This document shows positions 45,431 to 58,311 of a stretch of 64,000 nucleotides of DNA, piece by piece. Numbering within the stretch: position 1 is the first letter of the stretch; the number at the start of each line of letters is the position of its first letter. Both the position numbers and the translations under genes were made by a program. This DNA is from Microcyclospora pomicola (lineage: Eukaryota; Ascomycota; Dothideomycetes; Capnodiales): contig NHNY01000001.1 of assembly GCA_002786065.1 (NCBI GenBank), forward strand, positions 2,108,001 to 2,172,000. The letters are read 5' to 3'. The notes beneath the pieces are model-generated. The model saw only the letters and a program-made list of their open reading frames with translations, had not been told where the DNA came from and did not search any database.

Positions 45431-47566
45431 GTTGAGTCTGGTGTAGCTTGTGGTCTTGGGATATAGTTATATTCGGGAGGAGGTTGTTTGGCGGTGCACC
45501 CATCCCAAGTCAGAGGTGGGTCTCTCGCATACAGGAAATGCCCGGTGCGCAAGCGATCCTCACGCGGCGTGAATTTGTCACGTCAAGAGGGAGCGGAGCT
45601 GCGGTGACCAAGGCCTTCCTTCCCAGCTGGTCCTTCCCGGATGGATGGCCCTGTCCTCGTCCGCCTCATGAGGATGAGTGGGTGAGGTGGGTAGGTGTGT
45701 GCGTGAGTTGTCAATATCGATCGACTGCCACCCGGGCAGTTTGGGCTGAAGCAGCTGTTGCTTATCTTAGCGTTAAGAATAAGATAGTGTAGCCGCTTTG
45801 CGTCTAAGCTTTATGTATGTCGAACGGCGGGTGCGAGGGTGAGTGGATGCGGATCGGGGCTTGAAAGGTACCAGGATGTGGGCGCTGCGGTGCAAAGCAG
45901 CTGGCGGTATTTAGCGGATGCAATGCCGGGATTGGGGGGGATATTCAAAGTATCGCAGCAGTTGTTCCCATCTAAGGTATCAAAGCAATTGAGCGGGACT
46001 GCTGCTAGACGTATGAGAAGCGCAAAGGGGGGTGTTCACTGTCACTCCGTCTCGAGTAGCCTAATGCCTACCTCCCACCACACGTCCAGACCACACCACA
46101 CCCCTGCCTCATTTCGCCGTGATGATGATGGCTGTCTTGCATCTGACCCCACTGCGCCTTAGTGTGGAAGCGCTAGAACGCTGACCAAGGATGACTGTCC
46201 AGCGATCCCGGCACAGCTTGGACGTCTCCAGCTGTTTCAGGACATCTCCCGAACCTTTGTTGATACACACCAAGAAGGATCTGTCGGTAAGCAATGATTG
46301 GCGACATTGCTTGTGGATGCTGGCCATGGGTCGAGACATGATGAGAGTCGTGATCGGTCATGGCGCTCGTGAACAGCACCTGCTGGCCGCATGCAGCAGT
46401 ACGCCGGCGCCATGCTACCCTTGTCACGATCTAGCCCTGCTGCATACAACAGAATACCCTGTCGGACGCGGCATGGGGAGCACGATCCTTCCTCGGTTCG
46501 TGAAATCCAGCGTCCACCTCGTCCGGGATGCTAGGCGAGCGTCTGGCACCCATGTTGCCATACCCGAGCCGATGCTGTTGCGTGTTTCAATCTGGTGGGC
46601 ACAGACGAGACACGGAGTACACAGTGATGTCTGGTTAGGGAGGCCCCACCCCCGAGACGCTTCATTTGTAGATATATCGCTGTGAGGCACACATGTTCGC
46701 TTGCTTCTGTGTCTAGCTGTGGCTTGAGTTGGACATAGTGCTCATTACACCCCAATCAGGTCTTGCTAGAAACAGCTTTTGTGATGGGAAGTGCATAACG
46801 GCACGAGATCAGTGATAGCATCACTCAGGCTGGGGAAGGGGTTATGAATATCATTACGGCAGGACATCAAGATCCTGCTTCATCCATTCGATCGATGCTA
46901 GCTGGATTGGCACTTTCTTTTGCGAAAGAAGGATACATGCACAGTGTACAATCATTACAGTGGCAACTCAAGAGAGGTCTCGGAAGGAGAATGAGTTTGC
47001 AAGCGCCGTTCATCTTCTTGTTGAGTCAGAGTCGTACACCAAGAGCAGCACTTTACTATTGCCACTTCGGCATTATTCTTGACCCGTCACACTGGCATGC
47101 TCCCTTCAAAATTGCAATCAACCGGAAGAAAAGCTGACGTCTACTCATCAGTTTGGTGGAATGCCCGTAGCCTGTATTTGCATTCGTATGGAACGTTGAT
47201 GATGTTGTTTGGAATGTCGTGGAGGTGAAGATCACTTGTCCCTGAAGCACAACCCTAAAAAGCACTCCATCTCAAGCAAATCTACATTGCTTCGCCCACT
47301 TTGACCTGCCACAATGCTCAAATAGTAGACAAGCATATGGACCCGCATCGTTTATGTGGTCCAATGTGAGTCAGACAGCCTCGTATTCTAAGGTAGGGAT
47401 GGAATAGTCGTTGGGGAGTCATTTGCTCAGCCACCATTGAAAACCAGTGCAAGCACATTGTAAGAGGTAAAGTATGCAATAAGTAGAGGAGTTCGACATG
47501 GCCAGCGACATGCCTGTCTCTCCAACTGAGATAACTGACTCACCGACGTGAACACCGATTGTGCTC
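45431..47566. other. Gene-poor 2.1-kb divergent interval
   Basis: Lies between the starts of the cNMP/F-box gene (-) and the PAP-like/MJ1316 gene (+). Small ORFs in several frames have no domain; the longest ATG-started one on the plus strand (46844-47137) is not convincing. It must hold two promoters. Confidence 0.5.
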
Positions 47567-49108
47567 ATGGCGGAAACGACGGACACTACCCTGGCAGAGA
47601 TTGCCCATCTCCTGAACGCTGACCTGGTAGGTCAAATCCCCAACAGCAAACGCAGCTTGGTTCCTACGGGCACGCTTGCCGCTGGTGTATGGCATCGCGG
47701 TGATCCAGTTGACTTGGTCTGCTTCAGTGACAACACCGCAACGACATTCTGGGCGGTCGTCGAAGAAGCCTTTGATCTACCACCCGCCAGAGTCCCGAAG
47801 AATGCAAAGCGTGCAATCAGCTCTCCCGACATAAAGCGTTCATTTGGCCCAGGACTGGTCACTATACGATACTGTCCCTTCCAACCAGATCCTCCAGGCC
47901 GCGACGCTCAATGGGATGGCCTCTATGGCTTCCAGTTCCGGAGGACTTCTGCGGAAGAGCAGAATCGGGCCATGGCTCTGGATGCGATTGAAGTTACTGC
48001 TTCGATGAGGCAGTCAGATATGGCGATCTCGCAGGAAGTCTTCACACAAGCGTACAACCTTTTGCATGCGTGGTTCGTCTCAAACGGTCTGCTACATCGA
48101 CCATCAGGCTACATGGACAGCGAAGGTTTGCTCTACTTGTTGTACACCACATGGAAAGACTGGAACAAAGCCTGCTCGGACAGTGATACCCCAGTGGACG
48201 CTTGGAAACTCGTAGAGTACTTTGTTCGACACACTTCAACCACTTTCGATTCCAACTTTACCCTCCGAAGTCCTCAGAAAAGACTACTATCGTCTCACCT
48301 TACATCGTCAGCTATACAAACCACACAAGGGGGTCTCGCCGCCCTCGACCATTCATCATCAGATCTGAGACCAGCTCTCACGGTCTCTACGGAACAAGCA
48401 TATCGCAACTTTATCACCGGAGCCTCCACCGGTGCTCATCTTCTTGCCTTCTCCACTGAGAGCTACAGCACCAAAAGCTCCGAGCTCTATCACTTCATCG
48501 ATAACCTGCCCTCGAAGCTCGTGAGCTGTCTACGGAACAGATCAGATCTTCAAGTCCGCATCTGGCCGCACCCCATCGTCCACAGCAGCCCCCATGATGG
48601 CTCGGGGCTACATGTCACCTACATTATAGCAGTCAAGCCCAGCCTATCCGACACTTCTGTGGATACCACCTCCTTTGCCTCCCAGACCACAGACACGATG
48701 ATGCAAGACGCTCCTGCAGGCATCTTCTACTCTTTGACGACCATCGATGAACCCCAATCTCTCATCACAGACACGCCGGCGCCCATTCCGTTACCTTTGC
48801 TCGACCTGACCAGCCCCGCACACTTCACTACATCCGCCGCCACCGCCTCACACGACCCGACACGTCCTTTTCGTCCAGCGGGCAAGGCGTTGAGCCGAGC
48901 ACTGCACGACCCTGCCCATCAGCTCACCGAGTTCGAAGTCGGGTATGTGGACAGATTCGACGGCTTGCTCTGGATGGCGCTGGCGGAGTGGGGAAACAAG
49001 GCGACCGAGGAGGAGGACTTCATCCCCGAGCATCGTGTGCAGAAGCTACGACGGGTGGCGGATGGGGTGGTGGTGTGGGATCGAGAGGAGAGGAGGGATT
49101 GGCTGTGA
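47567..49108 (+). CDS. Degenerate poly(A)-polymerase-like protein with MJ1316 (DUF504) domain
   Basis: A single-exon 513-aa protein beginning MAETTDTTLAEIAHLL. Residues 35-52 (GTLAAGVWHRGDPVDLVC) align over 18 positions without a gap to the metal-binding strand of eukaryotic poly(A) polymerases (GSYRLGVHGKGADIDTLC): the second Asp is kept (Asp49) but the first is Pro47, so transfer activity is doubtful. Residues about 137-230 resemble the central domain (ALDAIEVTASM..., LLHAWFVSNG...). The C-terminus (about 435-513; ALHDPAHQLTEFEVGYVDRF, EEDFIPEHRVQKLRR, GVVVWDREER) matches the MJ1316/DUF504 domain, proposed to recognise cyclic-phosphate RNA ends. A role in RNA end recognition, repair or surveillance is inferred; substrate and location are unknown. 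The PAP-like assignment is by motif alignment from memory. Confidence 0.68.
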   Translation: MAETTDTTLAEIAHLLNADLVGQIPNSKRSLVPTGTLAAGVWHRGDPVDLVCFSDNTATTFWAVVEEAFDLPPARVPKNAKRAISSPDIKRSFGPGLVTIRYCPFQPDPPGRDAQWDGLYGFQFRRTSAEEQNRAMALDAIEVTASMRQSDMAISQEVFTQAYNLLHAWFVSNGLLHRPSGYMDSEGLLYLLYTTWKDWNKACSDSDTPVDAWKLVEYFVRHTSTTFDSNFTLRSPQKRLLSSHLTSSAIQTTQGGLAALDHSSSDLRPALTVSTEQAYRNFITGASTGAHLLAFSTESYSTKSSELYHFIDNLPSKLVSCLRNRSDLQVRIWPHPIVHSSPHDGSGLHVTYIIAVKPSLSDTSVDTTSFASQTTDTMMQDAPAGIFYSLTTIDEPQSLITDTPAPIPLPLLDLTSPAHFTTSAATASHDPTRPFRPAGKALSRALHDPAHQLTEFEVGYVDRFDGLLWMALAEWGNKATEEEDFIPEHRVQKLRRVADGVVVWDREERRDWL

Positions 49109-49500
49109 GGTATTGAGACGCTGAGGGGTGGAGTGAGGTTGATGAAGATTCATGGCTGGCGTCGTGGAAGCAAGAAGTGGTCCATCTGACTTTTGTAATA
49201 CGTACAGTAATGACACCAATGGTAAAGACCCATCGTCACATCGCAACATTAGATCTGTAGGCAGGAAATTACTATTCCCATCTTGAGTCAAGGAGGACCT
49301 CAATGATGAGCAGCAGCTGGAGTACACGGACAGCCGCCATGTTGTTGTCATACGCGTGCTACAGCCCTAGTAAGTCACGCCACAACGCGGCGGGTTCATT
49401 TTGTGATGCGCCATGCAAGCACTTTCCCCCATGCTCCAGCCAGGAAATCAACAAAATCATGCCCTTCCTCACATCATCCCCACCCTGATAGCGCACTGAT
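49109..49500. other. Convergent 3' intergenic region
   Basis: 0.39 kb between the 3' ends of the MJ1316-domain gene (+) and the eL34 gene (-). No further feature seen. Confidence 0.5.
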
Positions 49501-50100
49501 CTATCGCTTCTTCTTCTCGGCCTCCTTCATGACCTTCTTGACGATCTTCTGCTCCTCGATCAGGAAAGCGCGCACGACGCGGTCCTTCACGCAGTTGGCA
49601 CAGCGGCTGCCACCGTAGGCGCGCTGCACGGTCTTCTTGGGGCGTGAGATGCCGGCGTACTCACGTGGGCGGAGGGCGGGGATCTGTATGTCATGGTTAC
49701 GTTAGTGATCGTTGCTCCGGGAAAGATTGAAGGACGATTTCGAATGGATCATGGTGATGCGAAGCGCGGAGCGAATCGGACGATCTGATCGTGTTCGGTC
49801 CATCACAGGGCTGTTGCAGGGAAGACTCACGCCTGCAAGCTTGGAACCACAGTCGCCGCACTTGGGTGCAGTGCCCTTCTTCTTGATGTGCAGGTATCGG
49901 AGCTCGCCACCGGGGGTCTTGATGATGCGCGTCTTGTTGGAGACGGTGTTGTACGGTTGCCGTCTCCTCTGTAATCAGAATGCCGTATTAGCCTTGCCCT
50001 TATCACTATTTCCGTCTGCCCAGCGCTTCCATGCACTTTTTCCACCTCTTGTGGGGATTCATGGGATATCGCGTACGTAGGTAAGTCTGTTGTCAGGCAT
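49501..50100 (-). CDS. RPL34: 60S ribosomal protein eL34
   Basis: Exons 50100-50077, 49968-49831 and 49683-49501 encode 114 aa; introns are 108 and 147 nt with GTACGC and GTGAGT donors and CAG acceptors. The product starts [20 protein letters not shown] and contains [51 protein letters not shown] and a Lys-rich C-terminus ([12 protein letters not shown]), all typical of eL34; the two Cys pairs may bind zinc. It is a component of the large ribosomal subunit. The very short first exon (8 codons) followed by introns near the 5' end is usual for fungal ribosomal protein genes. It is divergent from PRP8. Confidence 0.95.
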
Positions 50101-50523
50101 CGTGGCGGTATTGAACGATGCGAGGTGTCGTGGAGTGGGTGGTTTTGTCGAGTCGTGTTGTCGCTCGCAGTCGCTGGCGTGGAGGTGGAACTTCTTCGCA
50201 CAAATTCGAGGTCTTGGCAAGTGCGGATGCACATGCGCGACACGTGACCTGCGCATGACTCGCGCGACGCTGCACGGTCCGGAACATCGCGTGTTTCTCT
50301 CATACGCCACAAGTTGCGATGAGCTCTATGCATGTCCTGGAAGATCCATCTATCCACCACCAGCAACGCGCAGGACACAGCGCCGTCTGTTTCCATCAAA
50401 CCCTGCTTTCTATAGGGGCTTGATCGTCGTCTGGCTGGAGGGTGAGCTTATCCGTGGACGAGGCCGGCACAGCGCCGCAGCCGACTGAAATATTGCTTGC
50501 GACTTGAACCTCGAGACTTCATC
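50101..50523. promoter_or_regulatory. Divergent promoter, RPL34 / PRP8
   Basis: A 423-bp spacer between two outward-facing start codons. Both genes act in RNA metabolism and translation. A CG-rich segment (about 50230-50280) and no clear TATA. ORFs reading into it lack support. Confidence 0.5.
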
Positions 50524-53500
50524 ATGTCTGGCCTTCCGCCTCCGCCGCCGCCTGGATGGCAACCACCTCCTCCTCCATCAGGCGCTCCCCCTGGCATGTC
50601 ATCGAGTCTGCCTCCGCCCCCACCACCACCTGGCTACAAGCCGCAAATCGATCCTGCTGTCGCAAAGCTACAGGAGAAGAAGCAAAAATGGCTGCGGCTG
50701 CAACGACAACGATTCGCGGAGAAGCGACGGGGTGGCTTCGTCGAGACACAGAAGGCAGATATGCCCCCGGAGCATTTGCGGAAGATCGTCAGAGACATAG
50801 GCGATGTGTCGCAGAAGAAGTTCAGCGCAGACAAGCGGAGTTACCTTGGAGCCCTGAAGTTCATGCCGCATGCTGTCCTGAAACTCTTGGAGAACATGCC
50901 GATGCCTTGGGAAAGTGCGAGAGAGGTCAAGGTGCTATACCACGTCAACGGGTGTTTGACTTTGGTGAACGAGATCCCCAGGGTGATCGAGCCTGTGTTT
51001 CATGCGCAATGGGCTACTATGTGGGTGGTGATGAGGCGGGAGAAGAGCGATCGACGGCATTTCAAGCGCATGCGTTTCCCGCCGTTCGATGATGAAGAGC
51101 CACCGCTCTCATGGTCGGAGAACATCGAGGACGTGGAACCGCTGGAACCTATCCAAATGGAACTGGACGAGGACGAAGACGGGCCAGTCTTTGAGTGGTT
51201 CTACGATCCGAGACCGCTGTCTGATACATCACATGTCAATGGACCAAGCTACAAAGAGTGGAATCTGTCATTACCACAAATGGCGACACTACATCGGTTA
51301 AGCAATCCTTTGCTCTCGGACATAAACGACCAAAATTATTTCCATCTTTTCAACCTACCCGCTTTCTCCACAGCGAAGGCACTCAATGTGGCGATTCCTG
51401 GTGGTCCACGCTTCGAGCCGTTGTACAAGGATGTCGACCCGAATGACGAAGATTTTGGAGAATTCAACGCCATTGATCGAATCATTTTCCGCGCCCCGAT
51501 CCGAACAGAATACCGTGTGGCTTTCCCATATCTCTACAACAGTCTACCTCGGAGTGTCAAGTTGGGAGTCTTCAGTACGCCACAGAGCGTCTACGTTAAG
51601 ACAGAAGATCCGTCGTTACCCGCATTCTATTTCGATCCTGTAATCAACCCCGTCTCTTCTCGCTCGGTCGCCCCGAAGAACCTGACCATCAGCCACGAAG
51701 ATGAAATCTTTGGGCATGGCAACAACGAGGAGCTTGATGTTGAAGAGGGTGGATTCGAAATGCCTGAAGAGGCGGAGCCATTCATGGCGGATGAGGAGCT
51801 GTACAACGACGACACCGCGTCGGCGATTGCTCTATGGTGGGCACCATATCCATTTGACAGACGGTCCGGGAAGATGGTGCGAGCACAGGATGTCCCGCTG
51901 GTCAAGCAGTGGTATCTCGAGCATGTCCCCGCAGGTCAGCCCGTCAAGGTGAGGGTTTCGTACCAGAAACTGCTCAAGACATATGTCCTGAATGAGTTGC
52001 ACAAGCGCCCTGCGAAAGCCCAAAACAAGCAAAATTTGTGTCGCAGCCTGAAAAGCACCAAGTTTTTCCAGCAAACCAAGATCGACTGGGTCGAAGCTGG
52101 ACTACAAGTGTGCCGTCAAGGTTTCAACATGCTTAACTTGCTGATCCATCGCAAGAATCTGACTTACCTGCATCTCGACTACAACTTCAATCTCAAGCCG
52201 ATCAAGACGTTGACGACGAAAGAGCGCAAGAAGTCGCGATTCGGAAATGCTTTCCACTTGATGCGCGAGATTCTTCGTTTGACAAAGCTTATTGTCGATG
52301 CTCAAGTACAGTACCGACTGGGAAACATTGACGCTTTCCAGCTCGCCGATGGCATCCTCTATGCCTTCAACCACGTGGGACAGCTCACTGGTATGTATCG
52401 TTACAAATACAAGCTGATGCACCAGATCCGGTCCTGCAAAGATCTGAAGCATTTGATCTATTACCGCTTCAACTCAGGCCCGGTCGGGAAGGGACCTGGA
52501 TGTGGTTTCTGGGCTCCTGCCTGGAGAGTCTGGCTCTTCTTCCTCCGTGGAATCATTCCACTTCTGGAACGCTGGCTCGGAAACTTGCTTAGCCGACAGT
52601 TCGAAGGACGTCACAGCAAAGGTGTCGCCAAGACCGTCACGAAGCAAAGAGTCGAATCACACTTCGATCTTGAGTTGAGAGCTTCTGTTATGGCTGATCT
52701 CATGGACATGATGCCGGAGGGTATCAAGCAGAGCAAAGTCAACACAGTTCTCCAGCATCTGTCCGAGGCCTGGCGATGCTGGAAGTCCAACATCCCATGG
52801 AAGGTTCCAGGCTTACCGAAGCCGATCGAGGACATCATCCTGCGGTATGTGAAGTCTAAGGCTGACTGGTGGGTCAGCGTGGCCCACTATAACCGTGAGC
52901 GAATCCGACGAGGTGCCACAGTGGACAAGACCGTGGCGAAGAAGAACCTTGGGCGTCTTACCCGCCTGTGGCTCAAAGCCGAGCAGGAGAGGCAGCACAA
53001 CTACCTCAAGGACGGTCCATATGTCAGTACCGAGGAGGGTGTTGCCATCTTCACCACTGCTGTTCACTGGCTGGAAAGCAGGAAATTCCAACCTATACCG
53101 TTTCCAAGTGTGAGCTACAAGCACGACACGAAGATCTTGATATTGGCACTTGAGCGGCTACGCGAAGCATACAGTGTTAGCGGACGTCTGAATCAGTCAC
53201 AAAGAGAGGAGTTGGCGCTGATCGAGCAGGCATACGACTCACCTGGAACCACTCTCGCAAGAATCAAGAGATTCTTGCTTACGCAGCGCGCTTTCAAGGA
53301 GGTTGGTATTGACATGAACGACAATTACAGCTCAATCAATCCAGTGTACGACATCGAGCCAATCGAGAAGATCACTGATGCATATCTTGATCAATATCTT
53401 TGGTACCAGGCTGACCAGCGCCGTCTATTTCCTGCTTGGATCAAGCCTTCAGATTCGGAAGTGCCGCCTCTCCTTACTTACAAGTGGGCACAGGGCATCA

Positions 53501-56500
53501 ACAACCTTTCCAATGTCTGGGGTGTGGAGGAGGGTGAATGCAATGTCATGATGGAGACTCGTCTCGACAAAGTGTATGAGAAGATGGACATCACACTGCT
53601 CAACAGACTACTACGTCTTATCATGGACCACAACCTGGCAGACTACATCTCAAGCAAAAACAATGTCCAGCTCAACTACAAGGACATGAACCACACCAAT
53701 GCCTATGGCATGATTCGTGGACTGCAATTCTCGGCATTTGTCTACCAATACTACGGTCTAATCATTGATCTGCTCCTGCTTGGTTTGCAAAGAGCATCTG
53801 AAATGGCTGGTCCACCGAATGCTCCCAACGACTTCCTCCAATATCGTGATCGGGCTACCGAAACCAGACATCCAATCAGATTGTACACTCGCTACATTGA
53901 CAAGATCTGGATCTTCTTCCGATTCAATTCAGACGAGTCTCGTGATCTCATTCAGCGATTCTTGACTGAGCAGCCAGATCCCAACTTTGAGAACGTGATC
54001 GGGTATAAGAACAAGAAATGCTGGCCGCGAGACTCTCGTATGCGCCTGATGCGTCATGATGTCAACCTTGGACGCGCTGTCTTCTGGGACATGAAGAATC
54101 GACTGCCAAGATCTTTGACTACCATCGAATGGGACGACACCTTCTCTTCCGTCTACTCCCGGGATAATCCTAACTTGCTATTCAGCATGAATGGATTCGA
54201 GGTGCGCATTCTGCCGAAGTGTCGCAACTTGAATGATGAATTTCCTGTCAAGGACTCTGTCTGGGCCTTGGTGGACAACGCTACCAAGGAGCGTACAGCT
54301 CACGCTTTCTTGCAAGTCACCGAAGACGATATCCAGAAGTTTAATAACCGTATCCGCCAGATCTTGATGAGCTCTGGTTCTACGACCTTCACCAAGATTG
54401 CCAACAAGTGGAACACCACCCTTATTGCCTTGTTCACGTACTATCGTGAGGCGGCTGTCAGCACGGTCAATCTTCTGGACACCATTGTTAAATGCGAAAC
54501 AAAGATACAGACCCGTGTCAAGATTGGCTTGAACAGTAAGATGCCTAGCAGATTTCCGCCTGCAGTGTTTTACACACCTAAAGAGCTCGGCGGTTTGGGC
54601 ATGATCTCAGGTAGCCACATTCTGATACCTACGAGCGACAAACGATGGAGCAAACAGACTGATACTGGTGTTACTCATTACCGCGCTGGTATGAGCCATG
54701 ACGAGGAAACGTTGATACCTAACATCTTCCGGTACATCATCCCCTGGGAGGCTGAGTTCATTGACTCACAACGTGTGTGGACCGAGTACTCTCAGAAGAG
54801 GTTGGAAGCCAATCAGCAGAATCGAAGATTGACCCTCGAGGATCTCGAAGACAGTTGGGATCGTGGTCTTCCACGTATCAACACTCTCTTCCAGAAAGAC
54901 CGTAGCACACTGTCATTCGATAAGGGCTTCCGAGCAAGAACCGAGTTCAAGATCTACCAGCACATGAAAAGCAATCCATTCTGGTGGACATCACAGCGAC
55001 ACGATGGAAAGCTTTGGAACTTGAACGCTTATCGGACGGATGTCATTCAAGCTCTTGGAGGTGTTGAGACTATTCTTGAGCATACCCTGTTCAAAGCAAC
55101 AGCTTTCCCTGACTGGTCAGGTCTGTTTTGGGAACGTGCGAGTGGTTTCGAAGAGTCGATGAAGTTCAAGAAACTTACTAACGCCCAGCGGTCTGGTCTG
55201 AACCAAATTCCGAACCGTCGTTTCACACTGTGGTGGAGTCCAACCATCAACCGCGCTAATGTGTACGTTGGGTTCCAGGTCCAGCTTGATTTGACGGGTA
55301 TCTTCTTGCACGGCAAGATCCCCACGCTTAAGATCTCACTGATCCAGATCTTCCGTGCTCATTTGTGGCAGAAGATCCACGAGTCGGTAGTCATGGATCT
55401 GTGCCAGGTCTTCGACCAGGAACTCGAAGCACTTGGTATCGAGTCGGTACAAAAGGAGACTATTCATCCACGTAAGAGTTACAAGATGAACTCGTCGTGT
55501 GCAGACATCCTTCTGTTCGCCAGCCACAAATGGTCGGTCAGCAGCCCAAGTTTGCTGTATGATACCAAAGATAACATGGGCTCGACGGCCACGAATAAGT
55601 TCTGGATTGATGTGCAACTGCGCTATGGTGACTACGATTCTCACGACATAGAGAGATATGTACGAGCCAAATATCTGGATTACACCACCGACTCGATGTC
55701 TATCTACCCTTCACCCACTGGCTTGATGGTCGGCATTGATCTCGCTTACAACTTATACTCTGCCTATGGAATGTACTTTCCAGGTCTCAAGCAACTCGTA
55801 CAGCAAGCCATGGCAAAGGTCATGAAAGCCAATCCAGCATTGTATGTGCTTCGGGAACGCATTCGTAAAGGTCTTCAGCTGTATGCGTCGGAAAGCAACC
55901 AGGAGTTCTTGAACAGCCAAAACTACTCTGAGCTCTTCAGCAACCAGATTCAGCTGTTCATCGATGACACGAATGTGTACCGTGTCACTATCCACAAGAC
56001 ATTTGAAGGTAACTTGACGACAAAGCCTATCAACGGCGCCATCTTTATCTTCAACCCACGTACGGGTCAGCTGTTCCTCAAGATCATCCACACGAGCGTT
56101 TGGGCTGGCCAGAAGCGATTGGGTCAGCTGGCTAAGTGGAAGACGGCGGAAGAAGTGGCTGCTCTGATCCGATCTCTGCCCGTGGAAGAACAACCCAAAC
56201 AGCTGATCGTCACGAGGAAGGGATTGCTCGATCCTCTTGAAGTGCATCTGCTCGACTTTCCGAATATCAGTATTCGAGCCTCGGAGTTGCAATTGCCCTT
56301 CCAAGCTGCAATGAAAGTGGAGAAACTGGGAGACATGATCTTGCGTGCCACTGAACCACAAATGGTGTTGTTCAACCTCTACGATGAGTGGCTGAAAACC
56401 ATCTCCTCATACACCGCCTTCTCTCGTCTGATCTTGATTTTACGTGCTCTGCATGTTAACCAAGATAAGACGAAGCTGCTACTACGACCCGACAAGACTG

Positions 56501-57642
56501 TCATCACGCAAGAACACCATATCTGGCCTACACTTTCAGACGATGACTGGGTTAAGGTCGAAGTACAGCTGCGTGATCTGATTCTCAACGACTATGGCAA
56601 GAAGAACAATGTCAACACGTCTTCTCTGACCAATAGTGAGATCAGAGATATCATTTTGGGAATGGAGATTTCGGCACCTTCCATGCAACGACAGCAAGCT
56701 GCCGAGATCGAGAAGCAACAACAAGAGCAAGCTCAACTGACTGCTGTCACTACCAAGACGCAGAACGTACATGGTGAGGACATGGTCGTCACCACCACTT
56801 CAGCCTATGAGCAGCAGAGCTTTGCCAGCAAGACTGAATGGCGCACGCGTGCTATTGCCACAAGCAACCTCCGCACTCGCGCAAACAATATCTACATTTC
56901 CAGTGAAGACATCCGCGATGACGAGGATCACTTCACTTATGTTATGCCCAAGAACATTCTCAAACGGTTCATCGCCATTGCGGATTTGCGAGTACAGGTG
57001 GCCGGGTACCTGTACGGGTCTTCTCCGCCAGACAACAAGCAGGTCAAGGAGATCAAGACAATCGTCATGATTCCTCAAGTGGGTAGCACTCGAGACATAC
57101 AGCTTCCTCGCAACCTCCCAGAAAGCGAGATGCTGCGTGGGCTGGAGCCGCTTGGTGTCATCCATACCTCTGCAGGCAATGAAACGAGCTACATGACGGC
57201 AGCAGATGTGACGCAGCATGCTCGTCTTATGGCAGCTCATGCCTCATGGGACCGCAAGACCGTCACGATGACCGTCTCATTCACTCCTGGATCTGTCTCG
57301 CTTTCTGCCTGGAGTCTCACCCCAGCTGGCTACCAATGGGGTGCCGAGAACAAAGACCTTTCCTCCGATCAGCCGTCTGGCTTCGCACCCAATGCAGGCT
57401 TTGGTGAGAAGTCACAGCTACTCCTTTCCGACAAAATCCGAGGGTACTTCCTAGTCCCCAGCGACGAGCGCTGGAACTGGAGTTTCCTCGGGTCTGGATT
57501 CGGCGATCGCGAAAGGGGAACTGTCGATGTCGTTGTGGGTGTGCCGAAGAGATTCTACGATGAGATCCATCGTCCTGTGCATTTCCAGAATTTTGCTGAG
57601 CTGGAAGATGTCTGGGTGGATCGGAGTGATAACCTCGCATAA
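50524..57642 (+). CDS. PRP8: Pre-mRNA-splicing factor 8
   Basis: One uninterrupted frame of 2372 aa, the normal size for PRP8 and too short to include an intein. The N-terminus is a proline-rich stretch ([18 protein letters not shown]). Typical Prp8 blocks follow in order: the N-terminal domain ([21 protein letters not shown]), the U5-contact/reverse-transcriptase-like region, an endonuclease-like region, the RNase-H-like domain (about 1810, [21 protein letters not shown]) and the C-terminal JAB1/MPN domain (about 2135-2372, [20 protein letters not shown]). It forms the core of U5 snRNP and holds the catalytic RNA of the spliceosome; the MPN domain regulates Brr2. The ATG at 50524 is used; an in-frame TTG lies upstream. 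The absence of introns in a 7.1-kb frame is worth noting beside intron-bearing neighbours. Confidence 0.98.
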   Translation: MSGLPPPPPPGWQPPPPPSGAPPGMSSSLPPPPPPPGYKPQIDPAVAKLQEKKQKWLRLQRQRFAEKRRGGFVETQKADMPPEHLRKIVRDIGDVSQKKFSADKRSYLGALKFMPHAVLKLLENMPMPWESAREVKVLYHVNGCLTLVNEIPRVIEPVFHAQWATMWVVMRREKSDRRHFKRMRFPPFDDEEPPLSWSENIEDVEPLEPIQMELDEDEDGPVFEWFYDPRPLSDTSHVNGPSYKEWNLSLPQMATLHRLSNPLLSDINDQNYFHLFNLPAFSTAKALNVAIPGGPRFEPLYKDVDPNDEDFGEFNAIDRIIFRAPIRTEYRVAFPYLYNSLPRSVKLGVFSTPQSVYVKTEDPSLPAFYFDPVINPVSSRSVAPKNLTISHEDEIFGHGNNEELDVEEGGFEMPEEAEPFMADEELYNDDTASAIALWWAPYPFDRRSGKMVRAQDVPLVKQWYLEHVPAGQPVKVRVSYQKLLKTYVLNELHKRPAKAQNKQNLCRSLKSTKFFQQTKIDWVEAGLQVCRQGFNMLNLLIHRKNLTYLHLDYNFNLKPIKTLTTKERKKSRFGNAFHLMREILRLTKLIVDAQVQYRLGNIDAFQLADGILYAFNHVGQLTGMYRYKYKLMHQIRSCKDLKHLIYYRFNSGPVGKGPGCGFWAPAWRVWLFFLRGIIPLLERWLGNLLSRQFEGRHSKGVAKTVTKQRVESHFDLELRASVMADLMDMMPEGIKQSKVNTVLQHLSEAWRCWKSNIPWKVPGLPKPIEDIILRYVKSKADWWVSVAHYNRERIRRGATVDKTVAKKNLGRLTRLWLKAEQERQHNYLKDGPYVSTEEGVAIFTTAVHWLESRKFQPIPFPSVSYKHDTKILILALERLREAYSVSGRLNQSQREELALIEQAYDSPGTTLARIKRFLLTQRAFKEVGIDMNDNYSSINPVYDIEPIEKITDAYLDQYLWYQADQRRLFPAWIKPSDSEVPPLLTYKWAQGINNLSNVWGVEEGECNVMMETRLDKVYEKMDITLLNRLLRLIMDHNLADYISSKNNVQLNYKDMNHTNAYGMIRGLQFSAFVYQYYGLIIDLLLLGLQRASEMAGPPNAPNDFLQYRDRATETRHPIRLYTRYIDKIWIFFRFNSDESRDLIQRFLTEQPDPNFENVIGYKNKKCWPRDSRMRLMRHDVNLGRAVFWDMKNRLPRSLTTIEWDDTFSSVYSRDNPNLLFSMNGFEVRILPKCRNLNDEFPVKDSVWALVDNATKERTAHAFLQVTEDDIQKFNNRIRQILMSSGSTTFTKIANKWNTTLIALFTYYREAAVSTVNLLDTIVKCETKIQTRVKIGLNSKMPSRFPPAVFYTPKELGGLGMISGSHILIPTSDKRWSKQTDTGVTHYRAGMSHDEETLIPNIFRYIIPWEAEFIDSQRVWTEYSQKRLEANQQNRRLTLEDLEDSWDRGLPRINTLFQKDRSTLSFDKGFRARTEFKIYQHMKSNPFWWTSQRHDGKLWNLNAYRTDVIQALGGVETILEHTLFKATAFPDWSGLFWERASGFEESMKFKKLTNAQRSGLNQIPNRRFTLWWSPTINRANVYVGFQVQLDLTGIFLHGKIPTLKISLIQIFRAHLWQKIHESVVMDLCQVFDQELEALGIESVQKETIHPRKSYKMNSSCADILLFASHKWSVSSPSLLYDTKDNMGSTATNKFWIDVQLRYGDYDSHDIERYVRAKYLDYTTDSMSIYPSPTGLMVGIDLAYNLYSAYGMYFPGLKQLVQQAMAKVMKANPALYVLRERIRKGLQLYASESNQEFLNSQNYSELFSNQIQLFIDDTNVYRVTIHKTFEGNLTTKPINGAIFIFNPRTGQLFLKIIHTSVWAGQKRLGQLAKWKTAEEVAALIRSLPVEEQPKQLIVTRKGLLDPLEVHLLDFPNISIRASELQLPFQAAMKVEKLGDMILRATEPQMVLFNLYDEWLKTISSYTAFSRLILILRALHVNQDKTKLLLRPDKTVITQEHHIWPTLSDDDWVKVEVQLRDLILNDYGKKNNVNTSSLTNSEIRDIILGMEISAPSMQRQQAAEIEKQQQEQAQLTAVTTKTQNVHGEDMVVTTTSAYEQQSFASKTEWRTRAIATSNLRTRANNIYISSEDIRDDEDHFTYVMPKNILKRFIAIADLRVQVAGYLYGSSPPDNKQVKEIKTIVMIPQVGSTRDIQLPRNLPESEMLRGLEPLGVIHTSAGNETSYMTAADVTQHARLMAAHASWDRKTVTMTVSFTPGSVSLSAWSLTPAGYQWGAENKDLSSDQPSGFAPNAGFGEKSQLLLSDKIRGYFLVPSDERWNWSFLGSGFGDRERGTVDVVVGVPKRFYDEIHRPVHFQNFAELEDVWVDRSDNLA

Positions 57643-58311
57643 AGGATTAAAACATGGGTCTGGCGTTTGAGAATTGTCATTAGTGGGTTTGTGATAGCAT
57701 CGGAGACGGAGGGAGGATGAGACCAAATCGTCTCCATACGGGCATGGGTTGTTACGATATTCAGAAGCGTAGTGCCAACGGTGTTTGGTACAAATGTTCT
57801 ATATAGCTCGCAATCGAGCATTTGTCGCATTTTGACAACACGTGCTTCGCATCCTCCATGTCCTCTCAGCTTCCTCATCCAAAGACTGGTAGACCGATGT
57901 TCTTTCCACTACACTCTGATTCATGCGCGACCTCAACCACCCTTTCCCGGGCCACAGAGCGTGCCACAGAGTAGCAGCACAGCCGGAGATGTACCCTTCT
58001 TCTTCGCTTGGCCTTGCCACAGCTTCATGCGCGTACAATCATCGCGAATGGCGGACTGCGCCCTCCTTGCCAACGTGTATGGTACGTTGCCTGCCCTAAT
58101 CACTCAAATGATCCTGCCTGGGCGATCTACTACTGTCGAGATCAAGTATGTGTCGAAGGCGGCGATCTGACGCCCCTCAAAGTCTGTCCGGTCTCCCATG
58201 TCTCGACCACTTTTTACTGCTTCCTCGTTGAAGCTCTGCTTCTGCGACCCAGGACCCCTCCTAGTGTTTGTCCTGGACTTGACCATCGTAAAAAGGCTGT
58301 TCGTAACTTCT
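57643..58311. other. Convergent 3' intergenic region
   Basis: 0.67 kb between PRP8 (+) and the DUF2462 gene (-). Small ORFs on both strands show no domain. Confidence 0.5.

Noticed and set aside
46844-47137. 97-codon ATG-started ORF
   Set aside because: No domain, signal peptide or splice context; composition looks random.
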